This document shows positions 33,978 to 42,956 of a stretch of 43,936 bases of DNA, piece after piece (the stretch's first letter is position 1; the number at the start of each line of letters is the position of its first letter). Under the pieces are notes generated by a model, which worked only from the letters and a program-made list of their open reading frames with translations, made no database searches and was not told the origin of the DNA. The stretch comes from Sphingobium sp. Leaf26 (GTDB lineage: Bacteria; Pseudomonadota; Alphaproteobacteria; Sphingomonadales; Sphingomonadaceae), in contig NZ_LMKV01000032.1 of assembly GCF_001421665.1 (NCBI RefSeq), positions 174,919 through 218,854 on the forward strand, in the 5' to 3' direction. A program made the translations under genes and the position numbers.

Positions 33978-35327
33978 ATGATGAGTCCGGCGGACTATCG
34001 GCTGATCCTGGCCGCCATCATCGGCATAGCCCTGTCCATCATCCTGATCATTCGGGGGCGCCTCCATCCCTTTGTGGGCCTGCTCTGCGGCGCCTTCACG
34101 GTCGGTTTGATCGCCGGCCTGCCGATGGAGGAAACGGCCAAGGCGGTCGAAAAGGGGGCCGGCGCCATCTTGGGCGGCACCGGTCTCGTCGTCGCGCTGG
34201 GCCTTGGTCTTGGCGCGATGCTGCAATTGTCGGACGGCGCGGGCGGTCTGGCGCGCGCCGCGCTGCGACTTTCGGGTGTGCGCGGCGCGCCCTGGGCCAG
34301 CCTCTTCACCGCCATCGTCATCGGCCTGCCGCTTTTCTTCGAAACGGGCCTTGTCCTGCTGTTGCCGATCGTCGCTTCGGCGGCCGCCGCGTTGCCCGCC
34401 GGGCAGAACGGCGATACCGCAAAGCTGCGGCTGATGCTGCCGGCGCTGGCTGGCCTGTCGGTGGTCCACGCGCTGGTGCCGCCGCATCCGGGGCCGCTGC
34501 TGGCGGTCAATGCGCTGGGGGCCAATCTGGGCTTGACCCTTCTCTATGGCCTCATCATCGGTATCCCGACCGCGATCATCGCCGGCCCGCTGCTGGCGCG
34601 CTTCACCGCGCCCGGCGTCAAGCTTAATCCCCCCCTGCTCGATCCGGTGAAGATCGACGTCGCAACGCCCTCGGTCGGCCGCACGCTGGCCGCCGTGCTG
34701 CTGCCGGTGGTGCTGATCGCCGCCGGTCAGGCGGTCGCGCTGTTGCCGCCCGCCGTCGCGGCGCATTTCCACTGGCTCGCCTGGATCAGTGACCCGGTCG
34801 TCGCCCTGCTTGTCGCCGTGCTGGTGGCGCTGCCACTACTGTTCGGTCGCCGCATCACCGATCGCACCATCCAGAATGCGATCTGGACCGAAGCGATGAC
34901 GCCCGCCGGCGGCATCATCCTGGCGATCGGCGCAGGCGGCGCGCTCAAACAGGTGTTGGTGACAGCCGGCCTGTCCGACATGCTGGTGCGCATCGCCCAG
35001 GGCGGCGCGATATCGCCGATCCTGCTCGCCTGGGGCGTATCTGTGTGCATTCGGCTTGCGACCGGATCGGCCACGGTGGCGACCATCACCACGGCCGGCG
35101 TGATGCAGGGTCTGGTCGCGGCATCGGGGGTGGAGCCGGAATGGATGGTGCTGGCGATCGGCGCTGGCTCGCTCTTCTTCTCCCACGTCAATGATCCGGG
35201 CTTCTGGCTGGTGAAAAGCTATCTTGGGACCGACATGCCGGGCACCTTCCGCACCTGGTCGATCATGGAGACGGTGGTCGCGATCGTCGGCCTGCTGTTG
35301 GTGCTTGTCGCCAGCAGCATCTTCTAA
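33978..35327 (+). CDS. gntP: Gluconate permease, GntP family
   Basis: This 449-residue inner-membrane transporter has about 12-14 hydrophobic helices spread over its full length and the GntP signature around LVPPHPGPLLAVNALGANLGLTLLYG (~165-190); the ending (SHVNDPGFWLVKSYLGTDMPGTFRTWS) is also typical. GntP carriers import gluconate or related sugar acids with protons. The start has tandem ATG codons at 33978/33981. The GntR gene follows after ten bases and gluconokinase lies just beyond on the other strand, so gluconate is the likely substrate. A 17-bp palindromic operator stands upstream. Confidence 0.95.
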   Translation: MMSPADYRLILAAIIGIALSIILIIRGRLHPFVGLLCGAFTVGLIAGLPMEETAKAVEKGAGAILGGTGLVVALGLGLGAMLQLSDGAGGLARAALRLSGVRGAPWASLFTAIVIGLPLFFETGLVLLLPIVASAAAALPAGQNGDTAKLRLMLPALAGLSVVHALVPPHPGPLLAVNALGANLGLTLLYGLIIGIPTAIIAGPLLARFTAPGVKLNPPLLDPVKIDVATPSVGRTLAAVLLPVVLIAAGQAVALLPPAVAAHFHWLAWISDPVVALLVAVLVALPLLFGRRITDRTIQNAIWTEAMTPAGGIILAIGAGGALKQVLVTAGLSDMLVRIAQGGAISPILLAWGVSVCIRLATGSATVATITTAGVMQGLVAASGVEPEWMVLAIGAGSLFFSHVNDPGFWLVKSYLGTDMPGTFRTWSIMETVVAIVGLLLVLVASSIF

Positions 35328-35337
35328 CTAGAGGAGC

Positions 35338-36018
35338 ATGATGAGCCAGACGCGCCTTTCCGACCATGTCTATGCCCAGATCGTCGACATCATAAAGGCG
35401 GACGGTCTGGCGGTCGGTGCGCGCCTGCCGTCGGAGGCGCGGCTGGCGGAAATGTTCGGCGTATCGCGCGCAATCGTGCGTGAAGCGCTGATGCGGCTGG
35501 CATCGGACGGCATTACCGAAGCGCGGCGCGGTGCAGGCTCCTTCGTCAAGAGCCGCCCGTCCGACCGGCTCGCCAAGTTCATGCCGTCCACCGAACTGCC
35601 CACGACGCTCGGCAGCTATGAAGTACGCTTCGTGCTGGAGGCGGAGGCGGCGCGCCTGGCCGCCACCCGCCGCACTGCGCAGGAAATGATGTATGTGGAG
35701 GAAGGCATGGAGATGCTGCGTGCCGCACTCCTGTCCAGCGAACCGGCCCATGTCGAGGATATGGAACTGCATCGCCGCATTGCCGGGGCGACCGGCAATC
35801 CGGCCTTCCTGCTCGCGTTCGACGCGCTGCATGGCGATGTGGACAAAATCATGCGCGCGGGCGTCGATATCAGCCGCTCCCGCCCGCCCGATGTCATCGC
35901 CACGATGCTGCGCGAACATGAACAGATCGTCGTCGCCATCCGCGCGCAAGACCCGGAGGGCGCAGCGCTCGCCATGCGCTGGCATTTGTGGGAAGGGCGC
36001 CGGCGCCTGATGCCCTGA
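35338..36018 (+). CDS. GntR-family regulator, FCD subfamily (gluconate locus)
   Basis: This 226-residue regulator has tandem ATG starts at 35338/35341 behind GAGGAG. The winged helix (~8-75) reads ARLPSEARLAEMFGVSRAIVREALMRLASDGI, with the SR-IVREAL recognition helix of FadR-type proteins, and the FCD domain (~90-220) carries EDMELHRRIAGATGNPAF and a late Glu/His pair in REHEQIVVAI and RWHLWEG. It is co-transcribed with gntP and convergent with gluconokinase. The palindrome at 33836-33852 fits its subfamily, so it probably represses gntP until gluconate or a derivative binds. Confidence 0.93.
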   Translation: MMSQTRLSDHVYAQIVDIIKADGLAVGARLPSEARLAEMFGVSRAIVREALMRLASDGITEARRGAGSFVKSRPSDRLAKFMPSTELPTTLGSYEVRFVLEAEAARLAATRRTAQEMMYVEEGMEMLRAALLSSEPAHVEDMELHRRIAGATGNPAFLLAFDALHGDVDKIMRAGVDISRSRPPDVIATMLREHEQIVVAIRAQDPEGAALAMRWHLWEGRRRLMP

Positions 36019-36056
36019 TGTCCTGATGTCATTATGCTCCGATGGCCCGTCGCGGG

Positions 36057-36587
36057 TCAGCGGAGCCAGGCCAGCACCTTGTCCCGCAACACGTCCGGCG
36101 CGACATCGGTGGTCAGGATCAGCGTCTGCGCGTCGGGCAACGGGTGCTCCAAAGTCGCGATCTGGCTGTCCAGCAGGGTGGCCGGCATATAATGGCCTGG
36201 CCGGTTGTTCAGCCGCGCCAGCAACGTTTCCCGGCTATTGTCCAGCAGCACGAACCGCACATGGCTGCCGATCACTGACCGCAGCCGATCGCGATACGCG
36301 GCCCGCAACGCGGAACAGGCCGCAACAGCCGATCCATGTGTCTGACTCGCTGTCGCAGTCGCGACGCCCAGCCGGTCGAGCCAGGGCCAGCGATCCGCGT
36401 CCGTCAATGGCTGCCCTCCGCGCATCTTCTCGACCGCTTCGGGCGAATGGAAACTGTCCCCTTCCAGAAAGGGGCAGGTCATGGCTTTGCCCAGCAGCGC
36501 GCCCAGCGTCGACTTGCCGCAACCGCTGACCCCCATGATGATCACGGCAAGGGATTGGTTTCTGTCGCTATGGGCGAATGACGGCAC
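36057..36587 (-). CDS. gntK: Gluconokinase
   Basis: Gluconokinase phosphorylates gluconate to 6-phosphogluconate for the Entner-Doudoroff or pentose phosphate route in the cytoplasm. The P-loop MGVSGCGKST is followed by CPFLEGDSFHSPEAVEKMRGGQPLTDADRWPWL, a signature of the GntK family, and RNRPGHYMP-like LNNRPGHYMPATLLDSQ. The open frame extends to 36737, but GTG 36587, seven bases after AGGGA, gives 176 residues, the normal family length; ATG 36626 (189 residues) is the alternative. It is convergent with the GntR gene, 38 bases apart, and divergent from the beta-helix protein gene. Confidence 0.93.
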   Translation of the reverse strand: MPSFAHSDRNQSLAVIIMGVSGCGKSTLGALLGKAMTCPFLEGDSFHSPEAVEKMRGGQPLTDADRWPWLDRLGVATATASQTHGSAVAACSALRAAYRDRLRSVIGSHVRFVLLDNSRETLLARLNNRPGHYMPATLLDSQIATLEHPLPDAQTLILTTDVAPDVLRDKVLAWLR

Positions 36588-36672
36588 GATGGCGTCCCTT
36601 GCAGGCGAACATAGCCCGGCGGGCATCGCCGGGGCCTGCGCGGCTATAAAAGGGTGGGCCGGGGGGTGAAAA

Positions 36673-36694
36673 CTACGACCTATGTCGCAAGTGC
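36673..36694 (+). promoter_or_regulatory. 22-bp promoter motif, copy 1
   Basis: CTACGACCTATGTC followed by GC and AAGTGC. The same sequence, with TT in place of GC, stands at 39798-39819 before the TonB receptor. It lies about 57 bases before the beta-helix gene start and 85 bases before the gntK start. CGAC-CTAT-GTCG inside it is symmetric. Confidence 0.7.
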
Positions 36695-36751
36695 CAAAGC
36701 CTGCCCTGGCTTCTAGCCCTGCACGCACAACAATCATATGGAGAGGCGGCT

Positions 36752-39700
36752 ATGATCGGACGCAGCATGATCGCGGCTTTGCTGGCGGCGACCACCCTTG
36801 GAGCGCCGGCCTGGGCCGTCGGCACATCGGTTTTCCCGGTCGCGCCGGACGAGCCCCACGCCGTCACGGTCAAGGCGAAGGGGGATGGCAAGGCGGACGA
36901 CAGCGCGGCGATCCAGCAGGCTTTGGATCAGGCCCGTGACAAAACTGGCCATGGCATCGTCTTCCTGCCGTCGGGCACCTACCGTATCACCCGATCGCTG
37001 ATCGTGCCGGCCGGCGTGCGCGTCTATGGCGTCGGGCCGACCCGCCCGGTCATCCTGCTGGGCGCGAACACGCCGGGTTTCCAGCAGGGCGTTTCGACCA
37101 TGGTCATTTTCGCGGGCGGCGACCAGTATCAGGTCGGCAAGGTGCCGGTCCCGGTGCCGACCGTCGTGCCGCGCGACAGGCAAGTGCGCGACGCCAATTC
37201 GGGCACCTTCTATTCTTCGATGAGCAATGTCGATATCGAGATCGGCGCAGGCAATCCGGCGGCGGCGGGCGTACGGTTCCGCATGGCACAACATGCCTTC
37301 CTCAGCCATATGGAGTTCCGCCTCGGGACCGCGTTCGCCGGTGTATACCAGGCGGGAAACGTCATCGAAAATGTTCATTTCCAGGGCGGCCGCTATGGCA
37401 TCGTCACGGAAAAGACCTCGCCCGCCTGGCAGTTCACCCTGCTCGATTCCAGCTTCGATGGGCAGCGTGACGCGGCGATCCGCGAGCATGAGGTCGACCT
37501 GACCCTCGTCAACGTCGCGATCCGCAACACGCCGGTCGGGATCGAGATCGACCGCGGCTACAGCGACAGCCTCTGGGGCAAGGATGTCCGGTTCGAAAAT
37601 GTGTCGAAAGCCGGTGTCGTCATCTCGAACGAGAAGAATGTCTTCACCCAGATCGGCTTCGAAAACGCGCTTCTGGAAAACAGCCCGGTCTTCACCCGTT
37701 TCCGCGACAGCGGCAAGACCGTGGCCGGCAAAGGCAAGGCTTATAAGGTCGCGAATTTCTCCTACGGCCTCGCCATTCCGGACATGGGCCGCACCGGCGA
37801 AAATGAGACGGAAGCGGACATCCAGTCGCTGCCTGCCATGCCAGCGCGGCGCGAAGGCGCCATCCGCGATCTGCCGCCGATGCGCGAATGGGTGAACGTC
37901 CGTACGCTGGGCGCCATGGGCGACGGCAAGGCCGACGATACCGCCGCAATCCAGAAGGCGATCGACAGCCACCGCATCCTCTATTTCCCGACCGGCTTCT
38001 ACAAGGTGACGGACAAGCTGACGCTGCGTCCCGACAGCGTCCTGATCGGCCTGCATCCCGCTATCACCCAGCTCTATATTCCCGACGACAATCCCGCCCA
38101 TGCCGGCCTCGGCCCGGTGCTGCCGATCCTCGAAAGCCCCAAAGGCGGCGACAATATCCTCTCCGGCCTCGGCCTGTTCACCGGCCGGATCAACCCGCGC
38201 GCTTCGGCCTTGCTGTGGCGGTCGGGCGAGCAAAGCCTGGTCGAGGACGTCAAGATCATGGGTGGCGGTGGTACCCCAACTGCCGACGGCAAGATGCTGG
38301 GCGCGTTGCGCGTCAACACCGGCGATCCGGTCACGGACGGACGGCTCGACGCCCAATATCCCAGCATCTGGGTGACGGACGGCGGCGGCGGCACCTTCGC
38401 CGACGTGTGGAGTCCCAACAGTTTCGCCCAGTCGGGTCTGCATATCACCAACACCAGCACGCCCGGCCATGTCTATGAAATGTCGGTCGAACATCATGCC
38501 CGCAATGAAATCGTCCTCGACAATGTCCAGAATTGGGAGTTTCTCGCTCCCCAGACAGAACAGGAGGTCGATGACGGCCCGGATGCCATCTCGCTCGACA
38601 TCCGCAATTCCAGCAATATACTCTTCGCCAACTATCATGGCTATCGCGTGACGCGCACCTATGCGCCGGAAAAGAGCGCGGTGAAGCTGACCAACTCCAG
38701 CGATATCCGCTTCCGCAACGTCCATATCAATGCGGAAAGCGGTTACGCCACCTGTGACGATAAAGGCTGCGGCACTTTCCTGCGCGCCAGCAAATATCCG
38801 TTCGACAATGCGATCGAGGATGTGAGCCGCAAGCTGTTCATGCGCGAGCGCGAGTTCGCGAAACTGGATATCGGCGCGGCCGATCGCAAGATCGTGCCGG
38901 AATCGCCCGGCAGCGCCAAGGTCGAGAAACTGGAGGACGGTTTCTGGTCGATCTCCGGCGCAGCGGTGGATGGCCAAGGCGCGCTCTATTTCATCGACCG
39001 TCGCTTCCAGCGCATCCACCGCTGGACCGAGGCCAAGGGGCTGGAGATCGTTCGCGACAATGCGCTCGACGCCGTCAATCTGGCGATCGATCAATCGGGG
39101 CATCTGCTGATACTGTCGTCGCTGGGGCCGAAGGGCGGCGTCTATTCGGTCGATCCCGACGGGCCGAAGGAGCAGATGACCCTGATTCAGCCGACCCCGG
39201 TGCGGGCTGGCGGCACGGCAAAGACGCTGTTGCCGGTCAACTGGTGGAACAATGGCGAATTCCGCGACCAACTCGATCACAAGACCTACGAGTTCACGAC
39301 GCTCGCCGAAATGTTCGCGCGCGATGTCGGCACGCCAAAGGCGAAAGAATATCTCTCCCCCGACGGCAGCCTGTCGCTCCCCGCCTTCCGCACATGGCAG
39401 CAGGGACCGGTCGACCATACAGGCTGGCGCTGGTCCGATGGTCTGAACGCCAACGGCCTCATCGGCGGCAAGCCGGGCGAGCGCCTGTTCGTCACCAACG
39501 GGTCGGAGAATGTGACCTATAGCGGCACCGTGGGTGCGGGCGGAACGCTGACCGACCTCAAGCGCTTCGCCAATCGCGGCGGCGAGAGCGTCGCGGTCGA
39601 TGGCCGGGGGCGCGTCTATGTCGCGAACGGGCAGGTCTTCATCTACGGACCCGACGGCAAGGAGGCGGGGCGCATCGACGTGCCCGACCGCCCCCTGCAA

Positions 39701-39775
39701 ATCCTGTTCGGCGGGCCGGACAGGCGGACGCTTTTTATCCTGACGCATCACGCTCTTTATGCGGCAAGGCCCTGA
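36752..39775 (+). CDS. Secreted beta-helix glycoside hydrolase-like protein fused to an SMP-30-like domain
   Basis: This 1007-residue exported protein has a signal peptide (MIGRSMIAALLAATTLGAPAWA), then two pectate-lyase-3/GH55-type beta-helix modules. Each begins with the family hallmark: VTVKAKGDGKADDSAAIQQAL (~39-58) and VRTLGAMGDGKADDTAAIQKAI (~386-407), as in GH55 beta-1,3-glucanases. The last third (~730-1007) reads like an SMP-30 or NHL propeller (GFWSISGAAVDGQGALYFID, SVAVDGRGRVYVANGQVFIYGPDG). It probably acts on an extracellular or periplasmic polysaccharide; catalytic residues could not be placed, so a lyase or a binding role remains possible. It shares a promoter motif with the downstream receptor. 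Confidence 0.8.
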   Translation: MIGRSMIAALLAATTLGAPAWAVGTSVFPVAPDEPHAVTVKAKGDGKADDSAAIQQALDQARDKTGHGIVFLPSGTYRITRSLIVPAGVRVYGVGPTRPVILLGANTPGFQQGVSTMVIFAGGDQYQVGKVPVPVPTVVPRDRQVRDANSGTFYSSMSNVDIEIGAGNPAAAGVRFRMAQHAFLSHMEFRLGTAFAGVYQAGNVIENVHFQGGRYGIVTEKTSPAWQFTLLDSSFDGQRDAAIREHEVDLTLVNVAIRNTPVGIEIDRGYSDSLWGKDVRFENVSKAGVVISNEKNVFTQIGFENALLENSPVFTRFRDSGKTVAGKGKAYKVANFSYGLAIPDMGRTGENETEADIQSLPAMPARREGAIRDLPPMREWVNVRTLGAMGDGKADDTAAIQKAIDSHRILYFPTGFYKVTDKLTLRPDSVLIGLHPAITQLYIPDDNPAHAGLGPVLPILESPKGGDNILSGLGLFTGRINPRASALLWRSGEQSLVEDVKIMGGGGTPTADGKMLGALRVNTGDPVTDGRLDAQYPSIWVTDGGGGTFADVWSPNSFAQSGLHITNTSTPGHVYEMSVEHHARNEIVLDNVQNWEFLAPQTEQEVDDGPDAISLDIRNSSNILFANYHGYRVTRTYAPEKSAVKLTNSSDIRFRNVHINAESGYATCDDKGCGTFLRASKYPFDNAIEDVSRKLFMREREFAKLDIGAADRKIVPESPGSAKVEKLEDGFWSISGAAVDGQGALYFIDRRFQRIHRWTEAKGLEIVRDNALDAVNLAIDQSGHLLILSSLGPKGGVYSVDPDGPKEQMTLIQPTPVRAGGTAKTLLPVNWWNNGEFRDQLDHKTYEFTTLAEMFARDVGTPKAKEYLSPDGSLSLPAFRTWQQGPVDHTGWRWSDGLNANGLIGGKPGERLFVTNGSENVTYSGTVGAGGTLTDLKRFANRGGESVAVDGRGRVYVANGQVFIYGPDGKEAGRIDVPDRPLQILFGGPDRRTLFILTHHALYAARP

Positions 39776-39797
39776 AAAACCGGGCTTCGTGCCGCAT

Positions 39798-39819
39798 CTA
39801 CGACCTATGTCTTAAGTGC
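39798..39819 (+). promoter_or_regulatory. 22-bp promoter motif, copy 2
   Basis: CTACGACCTATGTC followed by TT and AAGTGC, matching copy 1 in 20 of 22 positions. It lies 23 bases after the beta-helix gene stop and 93 bases before the receptor start, so the receptor has its own regulated promoter. A small hairpin CGCCCG/CGGGCG (39854-39868) follows in the leader. Confidence 0.7.
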
Positions 39820-39912
39820 AGCGGGCAGGGCGCGAAGATAGGTTTCGCATAACCGCCCGCCACGGGCGTACCGGCTCCGGGAGGGGTGGCCGGATATAAA
39901 GGGGAAGGATCC

Positions 39913-42891
39913 ATGAACGTGACGATTGCAATCCATCGGCAACTGGCCGGCGTCAGCCTGGCGGCGATCGCGACCATGGCGCTGGCTGGCATGGCGCAGG
40001 CCCAGACAGCGCCGGTGCCACAGGCCCAGAGTATCGCGCCGCAGGATCAGGCCGGGGATGCCGCTGCCCCCCGCGCCTCCGACATCGTCGTCACCGGATC
40101 GCGCATCACCACCAGCGGCTTCAACGCGCCCACCCCGACCACGGTGATCGGCGAGGAGCAGATTGCCAACAATGCGCAGCCCAACATCTTCAACACGATC
40201 GCGCAATTGCCCTCGCTACAGGGATCGACCGGTGCCGCCACCGGCACCTTCTCGACGTCCAGCGGCCAACAGGGCCTTAGTTCCTTCTCGCTGCGCGGCC
40301 TTGGTCCGATCCGCACCCTGACCCTTCTGGACGGCCAACGCGTCGTGGGCGCCAATGTGACCGGTGTTCCCGATATTTCCATGTTCCCGCAATTGCTGGT
40401 GAAGCGGGTCGATGTCGTCACTGGCGGTGCCTCCGCCTCCTACGGGTCCGATGCGGTCGGCGGTGTCGTCAACTTCATCACCGACACGCATTTCGAAGGA
40501 TTCAAGGGCAACATCCTGGGCAGCATCACCAAATATGGCGATGACGAAACCGCCCTCGTGCAGGCCGCCTATGGCAAATCCTTCATGGACGATCGCCTGC
40601 ATGTGGTGCTGAGCGGCGAATATGACCATGAAGGCGGCGTTGGCGCGGGGGATTTCGGCACCGACCTGGCCGGCAGCCGCAACTGGTATCGCGCGACCAC
40701 GCTGATGAACACGGGCCAGACCAATAATGGCCTGCCGCAGTTCAACTATCGCGATTACGCGCAACCCTATCAATATGCGCGCTACGGCCTGATCAACAAC
40801 GGCCCGTTGCAGGGCATCGCCTTCGCCCCGGACGGCACGCCCTATCAATTCGACTACGGCTCGAACGGCACGCCGACCGGCACCGGTGCAGTCACCAATT
40901 GCTTTCGCGGCAACAGTTTCTGCGAGGGCGGTGATCTGTCGGGCGCGCCGGGTTCTGGCGCCTCGCTCAAGTCCAAGCTGGAGCGCATCAACGGCTATGG
41001 CCGGATCGGTTTCGACTTCGCTCCTGACAATGAAGCCTATGTCACGGTGAACGTGGCGCAGGTGAAAACCAACAATCAGCCCAGCCCCGGCTACGGCCGG
41101 GCGAACCTGACCGTCCAGTGCGCCAATCCCTATTTGCCGCAATCGGTGCGCGATGCCTGCGTCACTGCCGGCATCACATCCTTCGGCTTCGGGTCGAGCA
41201 ACGCCGCCTTCCCCGACCCGCAAGTCTATACCGATCGCAAGCAATATCGCTTCGTCGCCGGGGCCAAGGGCAAGTTCGAGGTCGGTGGCTCCGACTGGAA
41301 TTATGACGCCTATTATGAACATGGCATCACCATCTCCGACATCCGGGTGAAGGATATCGTCCTCCAGAACCGCTATGCGGCGGCGGCCAACGCGATCGAA
41401 CTGAACGGTGCGATCGTCTGCGCCGATCCGGTGGCCCGCGCCAATGGTTGCCAGCCGATCAACATCTTCGGCAATTTCGCGCCTTCCGCAACGGCGCTCG
41501 CCTATGTCGCCCCGCATGAAAATGGCCCGTTCCAGCATACCAAGCTGACGCAGGACGTGGCCAGCCTCAATGTCTCCGGCAACCCCTTCGACTTGTGGGC
41601 CGGCCCGGTGTCGGTCGCGTTCGGCGGTGAATATCGCCGCGAATTCTACCGGGTGAACGCCGACCCCTACGGCGCCGGCGTTTCCGATCTCAGCCCCAAC
41701 AGCCCGGACTATCCTGCCGACCCGCTGCTCAATGAGGCGCAGGGCAGCAACTGGGCGGCCGGCAATTACAAGAATGGCCGTGGCCGATATCATGTGATCG
41801 AAGGGTTCGTGGAAGTCGACGTCCCCCTCATCAATTCGGACTCGGTGGGGCGTGCAAACCTGAACGGCGCCGCCCGCGTCACCGATTATAGCACGTCGGG
41901 CACGGTCTGGGCATGGAAGGTCGGCGGTACCTGGGACACGCCACTCGATGGCATCCGACTGCGCGCCGTGACGTCGCGGGACGTACGCGCGCCCAACCTG
42001 TCGGAACTGTTCGCCGCGCCGACCGTCACCACGCTGCCCAACTTCAGCGATCCGTTCCAGGGGTCTGCGGTGCAGGCGTTCCAGAACACGATCGGCAACG
42101 CCAATCTGAAGCCGGAAATCGCGCGCAACACCGAAATCGGCATTGTGCTGTCGCGGCCGTCCTGGCTACCGGGGCTCAGCCTGTCCTTCGACTATTATGA
42201 CATCAAGCTGAAAGGCGTCATCTCCAGCCTGTCGGCACAGCAGATCGTGCAATTCTGCTTCGACGGCAATCAGGCCTTCTGTGGCGGCTTCAGCCTCGAC
42301 AATGCCAATCCCGGCCTCAACTATATCAACGTCCAGCCGTTCAACCTCGCCTCCTGGCGGACCAGCGGCTTCGATATCGAGGCCAGCTATCAATGGCAGC
42401 AGCCATTGGGCCTGCCGGGCAATTTCACCGTCCGTGCGCTCGGCACCCATATCCGCAAATTCATCGTCAATGCGGGCATCGCCGGTGTCGACCCGGTCGA
42501 TCAGGCCGGTGCGAACAATGGCGCCACGCCCGACTGGAAATGGCTGGCGGTGCAAACCTATGACAGCGACCGGTTCACCCTGACGGTGCAGGAACGCTGG
42601 TTCAGCGACGGCACCTTTGGCAACCAATATGTGGTCTGCCAATCGTCCTGTCCGGCATCGACCGCGAACCACCCGACCATCGACTATAACAGGATGAAGG
42701 GGGCCTTCTATGTGGACGTCGGCGCGACCTTCAAGTTCAGCGATCGCCTGTCCATCTATGGGAAGGTCGATAATCTGTTCGACAAGGATCCGGTCGCCTC
42801 GCCGCAGACCAATACCGGTCTGGACATCAATCCGGCTCTCTACGACACGCTGGGCCGTATCTATCGCGCAGGTGTTCGCTTCAATTTCTGA
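39913..42891 (+). CDS. TonB-dependent outer-membrane receptor, catabolic type
   Basis: This 992-residue receptor starts at ATG 39913 after GGGGAAGGA; an upstream in-frame start at 39886 adds nine residues and is less likely. It has a signal peptide (LAGVSLAAIATMALAGMAQAQ), a DIVVTGSRITTSGFNAPTP plug start, FSLRGLGPIRTLTLLDGQRVVG and VDVVTGGASASYGSDAVGGVVNFI, then a long barrel closing with YRAGVRFNF and terminal Phe. The type is that of sphingomonad receptors for oligosaccharides or other nutrients. The gene follows the beta-helix enzyme and shares its promoter motif, so it likely imports the oligosaccharide product. A strong terminator follows at 42919-42953. Confidence 0.93.
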   Translation: MNVTIAIHRQLAGVSLAAIATMALAGMAQAQTAPVPQAQSIAPQDQAGDAAAPRASDIVVTGSRITTSGFNAPTPTTVIGEEQIANNAQPNIFNTIAQLPSLQGSTGAATGTFSTSSGQQGLSSFSLRGLGPIRTLTLLDGQRVVGANVTGVPDISMFPQLLVKRVDVVTGGASASYGSDAVGGVVNFITDTHFEGFKGNILGSITKYGDDETALVQAAYGKSFMDDRLHVVLSGEYDHEGGVGAGDFGTDLAGSRNWYRATTLMNTGQTNNGLPQFNYRDYAQPYQYARYGLINNGPLQGIAFAPDGTPYQFDYGSNGTPTGTGAVTNCFRGNSFCEGGDLSGAPGSGASLKSKLERINGYGRIGFDFAPDNEAYVTVNVAQVKTNNQPSPGYGRANLTVQCANPYLPQSVRDACVTAGITSFGFGSSNAAFPDPQVYTDRKQYRFVAGAKGKFEVGGSDWNYDAYYEHGITISDIRVKDIVLQNRYAAAANAIELNGAIVCADPVARANGCQPINIFGNFAPSATALAYVAPHENGPFQHTKLTQDVASLNVSGNPFDLWAGPVSVAFGGEYRREFYRVNADPYGAGVSDLSPNSPDYPADPLLNEAQGSNWAAGNYKNGRGRYHVIEGFVEVDVPLINSDSVGRANLNGAARVTDYSTSGTVWAWKVGGTWDTPLDGIRLRAVTSRDVRAPNLSELFAAPTVTTLPNFSDPFQGSAVQAFQNTIGNANLKPEIARNTEIGIVLSRPSWLPGLSLSFDYYDIKLKGVISSLSAQQIVQFCFDGNQAFCGGFSLDNANPGLNYINVQPFNLASWRTSGFDIEASYQWQQPLGLPGNFTVRALGTHIRKFIVNAGIAGVDPVDQAGANNGATPDWKWLAVQTYDSDRFTLTVQERWFSDGTFGNQYVVCQSSCPASTANHPTIDYNRMKGAFYVDVGATFKFSDRLSIYGKVDNLFDKDPVASPQTNTGLDINPALYDTLGRIYRAGVRFNF

Positions 42892-42918
42892 CAATCATCC
42901 CTGATTTCCCCCAAACTT

Positions 42919-42953
42919 CGTCCCGGTCCTGCACGGCCGGGACGTCTTCTTTT
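42919..42953 (+). terminator. Intrinsic terminator of the receptor gene
   Basis: CGTCCCGG (42919-42926) pairs with CCGGGACG (42937-42944), with extra pairing in the loop, followed by TCTTCTTTT. It starts 28 bases past the receptor stop. Confidence 0.85.
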
Positions 42954-42956
42954 GCG

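Noticed and set aside
36734..39751. 1005-residue minus-strand frame opposite the beta-helix gene
   Set aside because: The plus strand has a signal peptide, ribosome-binding context and domain hallmarks; the antisense frame has none of these.
39886..39912. Upstream in-frame start for the last TonB receptor
   Set aside because: GGGGAAGGA and the signal peptide place the start at 39913; the added nine residues would spoil the leader.
42914..42956. Upstream extension of the dehydrogenase relic
   Set aside because: The open frame passes through the receptor terminator hairpin and shows no Rossmann-fold similarity.
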